A DNA stretch of 64,000 nt from Halolactibacillus miurensis (lineage in GTDB: Bacteria > Bacillota > Bacilli > Bacillales > Amphibacillaceae): the NCBI RefSeq assembly GCF_900116255.1, contig NZ_FPAI01000002.1, positions 124,001-188,000 on the forward strand, in the 5' to 3' direction. Under the pieces are notes generated by a model that was given only the letters and a program-made list of their open reading frames with translations, had not been told where the DNA came from and searched no databases. Of this stretch, positions 33,950-43,555 are shown piece after piece. A program made the translations under genes and the position numbers. The first letter of the stretch is position 1, and each line of letters begins with the position of its first letter.

Positions 33950-34339
33950 ATGATGGATTGGCTTCGTCTGATATTATTTATTATCATCATCCACATGTTT
34001 CGTACTTTGTTAAAAGAACAAGCCCCGTTGTTTAGTTTTTTATTAGGCATCATGGCTGTGATTTTTATTTATCTCTACATCATTGACCCACTCGCCGAAC
34101 TGTTCGGGCTATTTGAAACGTTCATCTCTATGACAAGTATACAGTCACATTATGTCGGGATTATTTTTAAAATGATTGGGGTGAGTTACCTTATTGATTT
34201 TTTTCATTTGTTGTTAAAAGATGCTGGGGCAGAAGCTTTAGGCATGCTTGTCGATACCATCGGTAAAATCATGCTACTCATTATGGCTATTCCTGTAATC
34301 GAAGATATGTTTACCTTTATTTTAACGCTGCTAGACTAA
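33950..34339 (+). CDS. spoIIIAD: Stage III sporulation protein SpoIIIAD
   Basis: A 129-residue protein with three or four membrane segments that resembles SpoIIIAC in its C-terminal part. It starts two bases after the spoIIIAC stop with almost no ribosome site, so coupling is likely. ATG 33950 or 33953 could be used. Confidence 0.9.
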   Translation: MMDWLRLILFIIIIHMFRTLLKEQAPLFSFLLGIMAVIFIYLYIIDPLAELFGLFETFISMTSIQSHYVGIIFKMIGVSYLIDFFHLLLKDAGAEALGMLVDTIGKIMLLIMAIPVIEDMFTFILTLLD

Positions 34340-34350
34340 GGGTGAAAATA

Positions 34351-35496
34351 ATGCTCGCTACAAACTATCGCGTCTTTGTGACTGGTTTGATATGTGGGTT
34401 GATAGCTTTGGTTGGGCTATTTCCCTCTTCGGTCATCGCAACAGAAAATCAAACCAATCCAACGTCTTATGATACATTAATTAACGAATTGGATGATGAT
34501 CTGGCACTAAAAAATGACGCGTCATTTCATTTGCATGCGTATTTAACCGGAACGTCCACCTTTTCACTAAAAGACTATGTTATGTCGTTAGTGCCACTGT
34601 TTTTTAGTGAAGTTAAAAATACGGTGACTATTCTTTATCGTATCATGATTTACCTTATTCTAAGTATGTTCGTCAGTGATTTTTTTTATAGTCATCTATC
34701 TACGATGGCTCAGTCCGTCATATCTTTTACCCTCAAATTATTGTTGATTAAAGAATGTTTAACGATCTTTCATCTGATTGAAAATGTGTTATCAACAACC
34801 GTTGAAACGATGTATGGATTTATTATCGTACTATTATCTTCCGTTAGTGGGTTATCGCTGATTCTCCAACCTTTATCCATGATGCAATCATTAAAGCCAC
34901 TTCAATTATTATTATTACCACTATCGTTTCAAATATTTAAGCAAATCATTATGCCATTGATCCACTTTCAATGTCTCATGGCATTACTCGGTGAATTATT
35001 TGAACTCTTGCCACTCCAGCCATTAGCCAAAAAGATGGGAGATTGGCTCCATTTTGGTCTGTCTTTATTACTCAAAATTTATTTTTCATTTTTAATGCTC
35101 AGCAGTAGCTTTCGTTTTTTTCAAACCCGTCTATCACTGATGCAAGAAAAACATTTATTTAGCCAATTATATACGTTAACCGGTCATTGGTTTCAAGAAA
35201 CGGCAGAAATGAGCTTTTTAACGCTCGGTGTTCTTCGCGATGCACTGGGGGTTTATGGCGTGATTGCGCTCGCACTCGTCGTGATGACCCCTCTCATCAA
35301 GATGACCGCTGTCTATATCGTTTTAACGGTGTTTGAAGCAATGATACAAACGTTAAGTCAATCAACGTTGGTCGCACATGTGACTGTGTTAAATCGTACG
35401 ATTCTTATATCGATACGCGCCCTAGTTGTGTTCGGTTTTTTATTTATTGGAAATATTCTTGTTGTGATTATCTTTGCGCAATTTTTCCAACAATAA
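34351..35496 (+). CDS. spoIIIAE: Stage III sporulation protein SpoIIIAE
   Basis: A 381-residue polytopic membrane protein. A cleavable signal (residues 8-30, ending SSVIA-TE) is followed by a short exported part and seven or so helices, as in SpoIIIAE of B. subtilis. The frame opens at GTG 34342, but AAGGGTG spacing favours ATG 34351. It is thought to form part of the export apparatus. Confidence 0.92.
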   Translation: MLATNYRVFVTGLICGLIALVGLFPSSVIATENQTNPTSYDTLINELDDDLALKNDASFHLHAYLTGTSTFSLKDYVMSLVPLFFSEVKNTVTILYRIMIYLILSMFVSDFFYSHLSTMAQSVISFTLKLLLIKECLTIFHLIENVLSTTVETMYGFIIVLLSSVSGLSLILQPLSMMQSLKPLQLLLLPLSFQIFKQIIMPLIHFQCLMALLGELFELLPLQPLAKKMGDWLHFGLSLLLKIYFSFLMLSSSFRFFQTRLSLMQEKHLFSQLYTLTGHWFQETAEMSFLTLGVLRDALGVYGVIALALVVMTPLIKMTAVYIVLTVFEAMIQTLSQSTLVAHVTVLNRTILISIRALVVFGFLFIGNILVVIIFAQFFQQ

Positions 35497-35521
35497 TGAG
35501 GTATTTAAGAGAGGTTGAGAT

Positions 35522-36001
35522 GTGTTTGGACAACTATTAAGAGACATTTTACTTATCGCTTTTGTTTTATCCTTGTTTCGCTTACTCGTTGCTGATAAGA
35601 AAAATAAACAACTCATTGAACGGGTGATCTATCTTATCTTTTTATTATCCGTTGTGTATATGATAAGTGATGGTTCTGTTTGGCAACGGGATCGTTTTAT
35701 TTACGAAGAGATGGAGGTGAACGAGTGGGAAAATAAATATCTCGAACTAGGCGAAAGTATCTTAGTGGCTGATACGGAACAAACCGTCAGTCAAGCGATC
35801 CATGACATGTGTGCACAAATGGAAGGTGTTGATTTTGTTACAGTGGCCGTGCATAACCCAAAGAATCTCGAGGCACTTGACCTAGATATTGTTTTAAAGG
35901 TAGAAACAGGAAATGAACAAGCAGTCATGACGATGATAGAACGAGGTTTAATCGACGGTTTTGCTATAGACAAAGAGGCGCTAAACTTTATATTTAAGTA
36001 G
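35522..36001 (+). CDS. spoIIIAF: Stage III sporulation protein SpoIIIAF
   Basis: A 159-residue protein with two N-terminal membrane helices (residues 4-20 and 33-50) and a soluble ring-building-motif-like domain (about residues 80-159). GTG 35522 is the start after AGAGGTTGAGA. It lies eight bases before spoIIIAG. Confidence 0.88.
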   Translation: MFGQLLRDILLIAFVLSLFRLLVADKKNKQLIERVIYLIFLLSVVYMISDGSVWQRDRFIYEEMEVNEWENKYLELGESILVADTEQTVSQAIHDMCAQMEGVDFVTVAVHNPKNLEALDLDIVLKVETGNEQAVMTMIERGLIDGFAIDKEALNFIFK

Positions 36002-36009
36002 GTGGTTAG

Positions 36010-36594
36010 ATGCATCAATCAGCGCTGAAAAAATTCATCCAACGACTATTCTCACAATCGCCCGATGACCGGATGAAAATGATTGTTTGTTGTTTATGTG
36101 TGTTGTTCGGGCTAATTTTTCTATATCGGGGAGATAGGATGGATGAGGGAGAGGAAAGTGAAACGGGACAAATGGAAGGGGTGTCTCATCAACCTTTTTC
36201 TGAGTTAGAAACTTATTATGAGGAAAAAGTAAAGCTAGCGTTAGAATCAACAGATGGCCTTACCGTCAGTCACGTATTGATAAATTTTAAATCGACAGCT
36301 GAGACCGCCTATTTGACAGATGAACAGATAGATTATAATGAGCAAAGTCAAGCTTCTGGGGAAACAATAGATGAACAGGTATCACACAAAACATCAGCCA
36401 CCATTGTTATGGAAGAGACTGATCGTGACCGAACACCTGTCGCGTATCAGACGAATAAACCGGCTGTTCAAGGTGTGTTAATTGTTGTTGATGGCGTCGC
36501 TGGGATCCAGGTAAAAAAACAGTGTGTGGAACTTGTATCAAAATATTTAGCGATAAGTCCCCACCGGGTAGCGGTTCAATTTAAGGGAGGATAA
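36010..36594 (+). CDS. spoIIIAG: Stage III sporulation protein SpoIIIAG
   Basis: A 194-residue protein with one membrane helix (about residues 25-41), a linker, and a ring-building-motif domain split by an insert, ending with GVLIVVDGVAGIQVK and KYLAISPHRVAVQF. In B. subtilis SpoIIIAG forms a 30-subunit ring in the intermembrane space. Confidence 0.92.
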   Translation: MHQSALKKFIQRLFSQSPDDRMKMIVCCLCVLFGLIFLYRGDRMDEGEESETGQMEGVSHQPFSELETYYEEKVKLALESTDGLTVSHVLINFKSTAETAYLTDEQIDYNEQSQASGETIDEQVSHKTSATIVMEETDRDRTPVAYQTNKPAVQGVLIVVDGVAGIQVKKQCVELVSKYLAISPHRVAVQFKGG

Positions 36595-36597
36595 AAA

Positions 36598-37158
36598 ATG
36601 AAAAAACAAACAGTATGGTTATTGACGCTTTTTAGCTTAATGGTTGTTTTAAGTGTATACTATTTAAATCAATCAGGTGACGCCTCTTTCTTAACTTTAA
36701 GTCCTCATCAAAGCGAGGTACCAACGACTCAGACGCCAGATGCTAGTACAGGAGAAGTAGACCAAGAGTCAAGTGGTGAGTTAACGCCGAGCGCGATGGA
36801 AGACGATTTATTCTCCTTTGTTCGACTCGAGATGAGTGCGAAACGTGGTGAGCGATTAGAACAACTAGAAACCGTCATTGCGGGAGAAAATGTGTCATCT
36901 GAAGAAAAATGGCAAGCTTTTGAAGAGATTGACCGGATTAATCAATTAGAAACAGGAGAAATCATTTTAGAAGAAACTTTAAAGAGTCGCTATAGTTTCG
37001 AAGATGTGCTCGTGCGTACATTAGACGAAGCGGTCGTTGTTTCAATTAAATCAGCGTCACTGACAAAGGCGGACGCAAATAACGTGATGCGAGACCTATA
37101 TGATGAATTAGGGCCTGTCCGGGTGGAAGTGAAGCATTATCCCGTCGAGTCCTCATGA
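36598..37158 (+). CDS. spoIIIAH: Stage III sporulation protein SpoIIIAH
   Basis: A 186-residue protein with one N-terminal helix (residues 5-24) and a YscJ/FliF-like domain at the C-terminus (from about residue 82). It pairs with SpoIIQ across the engulfed forespore membranes. GGGAGG lies before the ATG. The last gene of the spoIIIA operon. Confidence 0.93.
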   Translation: MKKQTVWLLTLFSLMVVLSVYYLNQSGDASFLTLSPHQSEVPTTQTPDASTGEVDQESSGELTPSAMEDDLFSFVRLEMSAKRGERLEQLETVIAGENVSSEEKWQAFEEIDRINQLETGEIILEETLKSRYSFEDVLVRTLDEAVVVSIKSASLTKADANNVMRDLYDELGPVRVEVKHYPVESS

Positions 37159-37174
37159 AAATTTCAATCGTTTC

Positions 37175-37203
37175 TTGAACTTTTTATGAACATCGACTAA
37201 AAT
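37175..37203 (+). promoter_or_regulatory. Promoter of accBC
   Basis: TTGAAC (37175-37180), a 17-base spacer, TAAAAT (37198-37203), starting just after the spoIIIAH stop codon. Confidence 0.68.
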
Positions 37204-37283
37204 ATTAAGAGTAAGGATTAGTACCTGTTATTAAAAATGAGTGTTCATTTACTAACACATTTAAATTGAGGAGTGTCATAACC

Positions 37284-37766
37284 ATGTTTACTATAGCAGA
37301 ATTAAAGGAATTGATTGAAGCTCTAGACCAATCAACATTAACAGAATTAGCATTGGAGCAAGATAATCAGAAATTAAAACTTAAGAAAGAGATTCACACG
37401 TCAGTGGCTGATCAATCAGTTTCACACCAGCCGTTAGTCACAACGGTGAGAGAAGAAGCTAAAGCCATGCCCGCTGAAAAACCATCAGCTGAACAAGCAC
37501 CAGCTGAAGCAGAGACGAAAACTTATGATTATACGATTAAATCACCAATGGTCGGAACGTTTTACTTAACGTCATCGCCTGATAGTGACCCTTTTGTTGC
37601 TGTGGGTGATACCGTGAAAGATCATACCACTGTCTGTATCATTGAAGCGATGAAACTATTTAATGAAATCGAAGCAGAGGTTGACGGTGAACTGGTTGAA
37701 ATTCTGGCGAAAAATGGAGAGCTTGTTGAATACAATCAACCTCTATTTGGTATTAAGACAAAATAG
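37284..37766 (+). CDS. accB: Biotin carboxyl carrier protein of acetyl-CoA carboxylase
   Basis: The BCCP subunit that carries the biotin between the carboxylase and transferase in fatty acid synthesis. The 160 residues end in the biotinyl domain with EAMKLFNEI, whose Lys is biotinylated (near residue 126). A Pro/Ala/Glu-rich linker lies before it. The frame opens at TTG 37266, but GAGGAG and the family start [10 protein letters not shown] support ATG 37284. Confidence 0.95.
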   Translation: MFTIAELKELIEALDQSTLTELALEQDNQKLKLKKEIHTSVADQSVSHQPLVTTVREEAKAMPAEKPSAEQAPAEAETKTYDYTIKSPMVGTFYLTSSPDSDPFVAVGDTVKDHTTVCIIEAMKLFNEIEAEVDGELVEILAKNGELVEYNQPLFGIKTK

Positions 37767-37779
37767 GGGGTGATGACAC

Positions 37780-39132
37780 ATGATTAAAAAATTATTAATA
37801 GCTAACCGCGGAGAGATTGCGGTAAGAATTATTCGAGCATGTAAAGAAATGGGGATTGAGACGGTCGCTGTTTTTTCAGAAGCCGACCGTGAATCACTCC
37901 ATGTCCAATTAGCGGATGAAGCCTATTGTATTGGCCCAGCCAGTAGTTCTGAGAGTTATTTAAACTTCACCGCCATTATGAGTGTCGCTAATTTAACTGA
38001 AGTGGATGCGATTCATCCCGGTTATGGTTTTTTAGCTGAAAACGCTGATTTCGCTGAGATTTGCGAGAAATGTAACATTACCTTTGTTGGACCAAGTGTC
38101 TATGCTATTCAACAAATGGGGACAAAAGATGTGGCGCGTGAAACGATGAAACTGGCAGGTGTGCCGGTAGTGCCAGGCTCTGAAGGTATTATTCGATCAG
38201 AAGAAGAAGCGGTGACAGTAGCGGAATCTATCGGTTTTCCTGTCATTATTAAAGCAACAGCGGGTGGTGGTGGAAAAGGGATACGAATCGTAAGAGAACC
38301 TGAGGCCCTTTTAAAAGCTATTCGCGTGACCGAACAAGAGGCCGAGAAAGCATTTGGAAATCCTGGCGTCTATATTGAAAAATTTATTGAAGATTTTTCG
38401 CATGTCGAGATACAAGTACTAGCCGATAACTTTGGTAATGTGATACACTTAGGGGAGAGAGATTGTTCTATTCAACGTCGTATGCAAAAACTAATCGAAG
38501 AGACACCTTCTCCTGCCATTAACGAAACGATTCGAGAACAAATGGGACAAGCAGCCGTTAACGCAGCTAAAGCCGTCGATTACACTGGAGCCGGCACGGT
38601 AGAGTTTATTTTTGATAAAGCGAAACAAAACTTTTATTTTATGGAGATGAATACCCGTATCCAAGTGGAGCACCCGGTGACTGAAATGGTGACAGATGTT
38701 GATCTCATAAAAGAACAAATTCGTGTCGCGAGTGGTGAACAGTTATCACTGAGTCAAGAAGATGTGGTGTTTAACGGCTGGGCGATTGAATGTCGGATTA
38801 ATGCAGAAGACCCGAACCGATCCTTTATGCCGACGCCGGGACAAATTCAGTCATACTTAGCACCTGGTGGATTTGGCGTGAGAGTGGATTCATTTGTTTA
38901 TCCGGGCTATAAAATCCCACCGTACTATGATTCAATGGTAGCAAAATTAATTGTTCATGGTAAAACACGGACTGAAGCGATTGATCGAATGAAGCGTGCA
39001 CTTGATGAATACTTTATCGAAGGTATAAAAACAACCCTACCTTTCCATCAACGTATGATGACGCACCCCGTGTTTCTTTCAGGAGACTTTAACACGAAAT
39101 TTTTAGAGAACTATCCAATTATGGAAGAGTAG
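37780..39132 (+). CDS. accC: Acetyl-CoA carboxylase, biotin carboxylase subunit
   Basis: ATP-dependent carboxylation of biotin on AccB. The 450-residue ATP-grasp enzyme starts [19 protein letters not shown] and has the glycine-rich ATP loop [11 protein letters not shown], the active-site stretch [16 protein letters not shown], and [14 protein letters not shown]. It starts 14 bases after accB with which it forms an operon. Confidence 0.97.
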   Translation: MIKKLLIANRGEIAVRIIRACKEMGIETVAVFSEADRESLHVQLADEAYCIGPASSSESYLNFTAIMSVANLTEVDAIHPGYGFLAENADFAEICEKCNITFVGPSVYAIQQMGTKDVARETMKLAGVPVVPGSEGIIRSEEEAVTVAESIGFPVIIKATAGGGGKGIRIVREPEALLKAIRVTEQEAEKAFGNPGVYIEKFIEDFSHVEIQVLADNFGNVIHLGERDCSIQRRMQKLIEETPSPAINETIREQMGQAAVNAAKAVDYTGAGTVEFIFDKAKQNFYFMEMNTRIQVEHPVTEMVTDVDLIKEQIRVASGEQLSLSQEDVVFNGWAIECRINAEDPNRSFMPTPGQIQSYLAPGGFGVRVDSFVYPGYKIPPYYDSMVAKLIVHGKTRTEAIDRMKRALDEYFIEGIKTTLPFHQRMMTHPVFLSGDFNTKFLENYPIMEE

Positions 39133-39183
39133 CAACGACTGAGCTAAAGAACAACTCGATAAACATTAAAGGGGTCGATCCAA

Positions 39184-39573
39184 ATGAGTGAACAAACATT
39201 AAGAGTAAGCGAAGATCTAAAATTAGGTAAAGTTGAAATCGCGCCTGATGTCATCGAAGTCATCGCTGGTATTGCTACAAGTGAAATTAAAGGTGTTTAT
39301 TCAACACGTGGAAACTTTGCTGTGGGTGTTGCTGAGAAATTCGGTCTTAAATCACATAGTAAAGGAATAAAGGTAGAACTCACTGAAGAAGGCGTCATGA
39401 TTGATGTCTTTGTTGTATTTGATTTCGGTGTGACGATACCTGTCGTCGCTCAAAAAGTACAAGCGAATATTCGTGAGACGCTTAAAAATATGACAGCGTT
39501 AGAGATTCAAGAAATCAACGTCCATGTTGTCGGTGTTCAGATGGATAAAGAAGACGAACAGTCAAAAGAATAG
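39184..39573 (+). CDS. yqhY: Asp23/Gls24 family protein YqhY
   Basis: A 129-residue Asp23/Gls24 (DUF322) protein. It has the family core IAPDVIEVIAGIATSEIKGVYS and VDVFVVFDFGVTIPVVAQKVQ. In B. subtilis yqhY is cotranscribed with accBC and is linked to acetyl-CoA carboxylase activity. AAGGGGTCG lies before ATG 39184. A terminator follows. Confidence 0.93.
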   Translation: MSEQTLRVSEDLKLGKVEIAPDVIEVIAGIATSEIKGVYSTRGNFAVGVAEKFGLKSHSKGIKVELTEEGVMIDVFVVFDFGVTIPVVAQKVQANIRETLKNMTALEIQEINVHVVGVQMDKEDEQSKE

Positions 39574-39574
39574 T

Positions 39575-39613
39575 AAAAAAGAGCATGTAGCTTTTGCATG
39601 CTCTTTTTTTTAA
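39575..39613 (+). terminator. Terminator of the accBC-yqhY operon
   Basis: Stem AAAGAGCATG with CATGCTCTTT separated by TAGCTTTTG, followed by eight T. Confidence 0.88.
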
Positions 39614-39733
39614 GTATGTGTGGTTGTGAATAATTACGGTTTTATTATGAATTCTCTTTATCAACATAGCTAAACTGTGATAAGATAAACACTTAGTAGA
39701 GTAGAATTTGTATTGGAACGAGGAGAATAATAA

Positions 39734-40114
39734 ATGAAACGACGATTAGCAAGAGAAAAGGCATTCCAAGTGTTGTTTTCAATAGACAACGAAGACTTTG
39801 ATGTTGAAGAAGCAATTATGTTAAGTATGGAAGACGAAGAAGTAGATGATTTTTTATCAACACTGATTCATGGTGTTGTTGAAAATAAAGAGACCATTGA
39901 CAATAAAATTGATGAGAATTTAGAAAAGTGGTCGTTTAAACGTTTAGCAGCGGTTGAAAAAACGTTGTTGAGACTGGCGACTTATGAAATTGATTCAGCG
40001 CTTCAAACACCGATTGGTGTGGCCATTAACGAAGCGGTTGAACTTGCTAAAATCTATGGGGATGAGAAATCGGGCAAGTTTGTCAATGGTGTGCTTTCTA
40101 AACTATATAAATAG
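39734..40114 (+). CDS. nusB: Transcription antitermination factor NusB
   Basis: Binds boxA RNA with NusE and supports rRNA antitermination. The 126-residue all-helical protein has MKRRLAREKAFQVLF at the start, WSFKRLAAVEKTLLRLATYE and NEAVELAKIYGDEKSGKFVNGVL. AGGAG lies before ATG 39734. It opens the nusB-folD-xseAB-ispA run. Confidence 0.95.
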   Translation: MKRRLAREKAFQVLFSIDNEDFDVEEAIMLSMEDEEVDDFLSTLIHGVVENKETIDNKIDENLEKWSFKRLAAVEKTLLRLATYEIDSALQTPIGVAINEAVELAKIYGDEKSGKFVNGVLSKLYK

Positions 40115-40131
40115 ATAAAGGGGATGACGGT

Positions 40132-40989
40132 TTGGCAGCAGAAGTTATTTATGGAGATCAATTAGCGCTCTCTTTACGCGAAGAGATGAAAGAAGAAGTG
40201 ACACTGTTAAAGGAACAGGGGATTATTCCTAAACTCGTTGTTGTATTAATTGGTGACGATCCAGCATCAAAGTCTTACGTATCGGGTAAACAAAAAGCCG
40301 CGGATTTTATCGGTATTGACTCAGAGCTTATTACTTTAGACGACACAACAAGTGAACAAGCGTTACTCGAATTAATTGAACAACTAAATAATGATTCACG
40401 TGTGAATGGGATTTTGGTTCAACTACCATTGCCTGATCAAATCAACGAACAGGCCATTATTGAAGCGATTGATCCTGAAAAGGATGTCGATGGTTTTCAC
40501 CCGATTAGTATCGGACGGATGTTAACGCAACAAGAGACATTTTTACCGTGTACACCTTATGGCATTTTAACGATGTTACAATCGAAAAATATCGAGATTG
40601 CCGGTAAGCATGCGGTGATTATTGGCCGAAGTAATATTGTTGGTAAACCAGTGGGACAATTATTGCTCAATGAACATGCGACGGTGTCTTATTGTCATTC
40701 GCGCACCAAAAATTTAAAAGAAATCACCCAGCAAGGTGATATTTTAATTGTAGCGGTCGGTCGTGAAGAAATGATTGATGCGTCTTATATTAAACCAGAA
40801 GCCGTTGTTATTGATGTCGGTGTCAATCGTACGAAAGAAGGTAAGTTAACAGGTGATGTTGATTTTGAATCAGCAAAAACTGTTGCTTCATATATTACAC
40901 CCGTACCAAAAGGTGTTGGACCGATGACGATTACGATGCTCATGAAAAATACTATTAAGGCAGCTAAAAACCACAATACAAAGAAGTAA
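40132..40989 (+). CDS. folD: Methylenetetrahydrofolate dehydrogenase/cyclohydrolase
   Basis: Bifunctional FolD, which interconverts methylene-, methenyl- and 10-formyl-THF with NADP. The 285 residues contain the substrate-site SKSYVSGKQKAADFIG with the catalytic Lys, VQLPLPDQI, DVDGFHP and the NADP loop IIGRSNIVGKPVGQLLL. TTG 40132 is the start, after AGGGGATG. Confidence 0.95.
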   Translation: MAAEVIYGDQLALSLREEMKEEVTLLKEQGIIPKLVVVLIGDDPASKSYVSGKQKAADFIGIDSELITLDDTTSEQALLELIEQLNNDSRVNGILVQLPLPDQINEQAIIEAIDPEKDVDGFHPISIGRMLTQQETFLPCTPYGILTMLQSKNIEIAGKHAVIIGRSNIVGKPVGQLLLNEHATVSYCHSRTKNLKEITQQGDILIVAVGREEMIDASYIKPEAVVIDVGVNRTKEGKLTGDVDFESAKTVASYITPVPKGVGPMTITMLMKNTIKAAKNHNTKK

Positions 40990-40998
40990 GGTGTTTAT

Positions 40999-42351
40999 AT
41001 GACGAACAAAATATTAACGGTGACAGCACTCACCCGTTATATTAAACATAAATTCGAAACCGATCAGCACTTAAAATCTTTTTGGTTAAAAGGTGAAATC
41101 TCTAATTTTAAACACCATAATCGTGGTCATATGTACTTAACGATCAAAGACCAAGGCGCACAAATTCAAGCCGTCATGTTCCAAGGCTATAACAGACAAC
41201 TAACGTTCACACCTGAAAATGGTATGGACGTTATTGTGCGAGGAGAAGTAAGTGTCTATGAAGTCCAAGGAAAATATCAACTGTATATCCAAGAGATGCA
41301 ACCGGATGGTGTTGGGGCATTACACTTGGCTTTTGAACAACTAAAGGAAAAATTAGAGCGTGAAGGATTATTTGATCCAGCGCATAAAAAAATGATTCCA
41401 CCGTATCCTGAGCACATCGCGGTGTTAACCGCAAGAACGGGCGCCGCTGTAAGAGACATTCTATCGACTTTAAAGGCACGTTATCCGATTGCTAAGGTTA
41501 CGGTATATCAAACACTTGTCCAAGGAGCGAATGCGAAAGAAGATATCGTGAAACGCCTGAAGGAAGTGAATGATCATCATCAGGCCGATGTCATTATTTT
41601 AGGTCGTGGTGGTGGCTCTATTGAAGATTTATGGCCATTTAATGAAGAAGATGTCGCACGAGCCGTGTTTTCGTCAGAGATTCCGGTAATTTCAGGTGTT
41701 GGGCACGAAACCGATTTTACGATGACCGATTTTGTCAGTGATTACCGCGCACCAACACCAACAGGCGCAGCGGTAAAAGCGGTGCCGGAGCTTACGCAGA
41801 TAAAGCAGAACGTGAATGACGCATATTCACGTCTTCAAAGACAAATAGATGAGCAGTTGTTGTCGAAAAAAGAGCAGGTAGCGCGTTTAAAAGCAAGTTA
41901 TGCTTTTAAGTATCCGAAAAAATTGATCTTTGAAAAAGACCAACAGTTAGATCAACTATTAGAGCGGCTCTCTCGTGCAACGAAACATGTACTCGCAGCG
42001 AATCAAACAACACATGACCACCTTGCACACCGGTTAGGAAAAATATCACTTCGTGATAAAGTAACACGCCATCACCAAGACGTCACGCGGTTAAATCAAG
42101 CACTTGATAAATCAATTCTCCATCACGTAGAAAAAAACAAACACCGTTTCTTTCGAGTAATGGAAGCGCTGGAATTAATTAGTCCGTTAAAAACGATGCA
42201 GCGAGGCTATAGTTTAATTTACAAAGGAAATGCTTCATTGGTTAAATCGTCTCAAGACGTGCAAGTTGGTGAAACAGTAAACATAAAACTGGCAGAAGGT
42301 AAGATTGAGGCAGTGGTTCAAAAAATAGATAACCAATCGGATAATAATTGA
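40999..42351 (+). CDS. xseA: Exodeoxyribonuclease VII large subunit
   Basis: Catalytic subunit of the single-strand exonuclease VII. An N-terminal OB-fold (residues 1-100, FWLKGEISNFKHHNRGHMY) is followed by the nuclease domain with GRGGGSIEDLWPFN and PVISGVGHETDFT, then a long coiled-coil and the C-terminal QRGYSLIYK. 450 residues, normal length. Confidence 0.96.
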   Translation: MTNKILTVTALTRYIKHKFETDQHLKSFWLKGEISNFKHHNRGHMYLTIKDQGAQIQAVMFQGYNRQLTFTPENGMDVIVRGEVSVYEVQGKYQLYIQEMQPDGVGALHLAFEQLKEKLEREGLFDPAHKKMIPPYPEHIAVLTARTGAAVRDILSTLKARYPIAKVTVYQTLVQGANAKEDIVKRLKEVNDHHQADVIILGRGGGSIEDLWPFNEEDVARAVFSSEIPVISGVGHETDFTMTDFVSDYRAPTPTGAAVKAVPELTQIKQNVNDAYSRLQRQIDEQLLSKKEQVARLKASYAFKYPKKLIFEKDQQLDQLLERLSRATKHVLAANQTTHDHLAHRLGKISLRDKVTRHHQDVTRLNQALDKSILHHVEKNKHRFFRVMEALELISPLKTMQRGYSLIYKGNASLVKSSQDVQVGETVNIKLAEGKIEAVVQKIDNQSDNN

Positions 42352-42390
42352 AGTAAATGTTGATGAAAATGAGTTGAAAGAGGTTAAAAC

Positions 42391-42621
42391 ATGACACAAG
42401 AACGTAAATTTGATGAAGTGTTAAAAGAATTAGAAACGATTGTGACAAAACTTGAAGCAGCAGATGTGCCACTTGAAGAAGCCCTTGATTACTATCAAAA
42501 AGGGATTGCGTTATCGAAGTGGTGTGATGAACGATTAAAATCAGTTGAGGAACAAGTCGTTGAATTAATCGATGAAAATGATCAATCACAACCGTTCCCG
42601 TCTGATGGAGAAAACACATGA
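42391..42621 (+). CDS. xseB: Exodeoxyribonuclease VII small subunit
   Basis: A 76-residue helical-hairpin protein that binds the coiled-coil of XseA. It has FDEVLKELETIVTKLE and VPLEEALDYYQKGI, the family signature. AGAGG precedes the ATG. Its stop overlaps ispA by four bases. Confidence 0.95.
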   Translation: MTQERKFDEVLKELETIVTKLEAADVPLEEALDYYQKGIALSKWCDERLKSVEEQVVELIDENDQSQPFPSDGENT

Positions 42622-43502
42622 CGATCACGCCTAATCACAAAGTAAGGGAATATAAGGACATAATCGATCAGCAATTATCAACATTATTTGATGATGTCAC
42701 GATGAACACACGTATCAAAGCAGCCATGAGTTATTCACTGACCGTTGGTGGTAAGCGAGTACGTCCGGTGTTAATGATGTTAACAGCAGACGCCTTTGGT
42801 GCAGATGTTGAAAAAGTACGACCAGTTGCGTTAGCATTAGAATGTGTGCATACGTATTCATTGATTCATGACGACCTTCCCGCAATGGATAATGACGATT
42901 ATCGTCGCGGAAAATTAACCAACCATAAACAATTTGATGAAGCCACCGCAATTTTAGCAGGAGATGCTTTACTAACGTATAGTTTTCAGCTGATAAGTGA
43001 CGCTACACAGCTGTCAGCCGAAGAAAAAGTTTATGCATTAAAACGGTTAAGTGAAGTCAGTGGACCATTAGGTATGGTCGGTGGTCAGATGTATGATCTA
43101 AGTTATGAACAAACAGATATTTCACTGGACCAGTTAGAAGAAGTGCATGATTTAAAAACGGGACAGTTGCTCATCTATGCGTTAGAAATGGGGGCGTTTT
43201 TAAGTCATCAACCGATGGAAGTCATAGAAGCGATGAAAAAAGCAGCGACAGCAATCGGACTCACTTTTCAAATTCAAGATGACATTTTAGATATTATTGG
43301 TGATGAAACAGCACTCGGCAAAAAAGTAGGCAGTGACGTTTTAAACGATAAAAGTACGTATCCAAAGTTACTAGGCTTAGACGGGGCGATTAAAGAAAAA
43401 CAAAAGTTTGTAGACGAAACAAAAAAACAACTCGATTTTGCCGGTGTATTACAAACGCCATTGGCTCAGTTTATTATTTCGCTTAGTGAACGCACCGTAT
43501 AA
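42618..43502 (+). CDS. ispA: Farnesyl diphosphate synthase (polyprenyl synthase)
   Basis: Condenses IPP and DMAPP to farnesyl diphosphate for undecaprenyl and quinone side chains. The 294 residues carry both Asp-rich motifs, HDDLPAMDNDD (first) and FQIQDDILDIIGD (second), and GGKRVRPVL. It is coupled to xseB. In related Bacillales dxs follows; here the OLE RNA and oapA come next, then tlyA. Confidence 0.96.
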   Translation: MTITPNHKVREYKDIIDQQLSTLFDDVTMNTRIKAAMSYSLTVGGKRVRPVLMMLTADAFGADVEKVRPVALALECVHTYSLIHDDLPAMDNDDYRRGKLTNHKQFDEATAILAGDALLTYSFQLISDATQLSAEEKVYALKRLSEVSGPLGMVGGQMYDLSYEQTDISLDQLEEVHDLKTGQLLIYALEMGAFLSHQPMEVIEAMKKAATAIGLTFQIQDDILDIIGDETALGKKVGSDVLNDKSTYPKLLGLDGAIKEKQKFVDETKKQLDFAGVLQTPLAQFIISLSERTV

Positions 43503-43541
43503 AATAATAAACGTCAAACAATGGTCAAACATTATTTTTTT

Positions 43542-43550
43542 TGATATACT
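43542..43550 (+). promoter_or_regulatory. Extended -10 promoter just before OLE RNA
   Basis: TGATATACT (43542-43550) combines TGn with TATACT. The -35 region (TGGTCA at 43522-43527) is weak. Transcription would start at about 43556-43558, which coincides with the 5' edge of the RNA given by its terminal stem. The RNA could also be made as part of the upstream operon. Confidence 0.55.
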
Positions 43551-43555
43551 TAAGA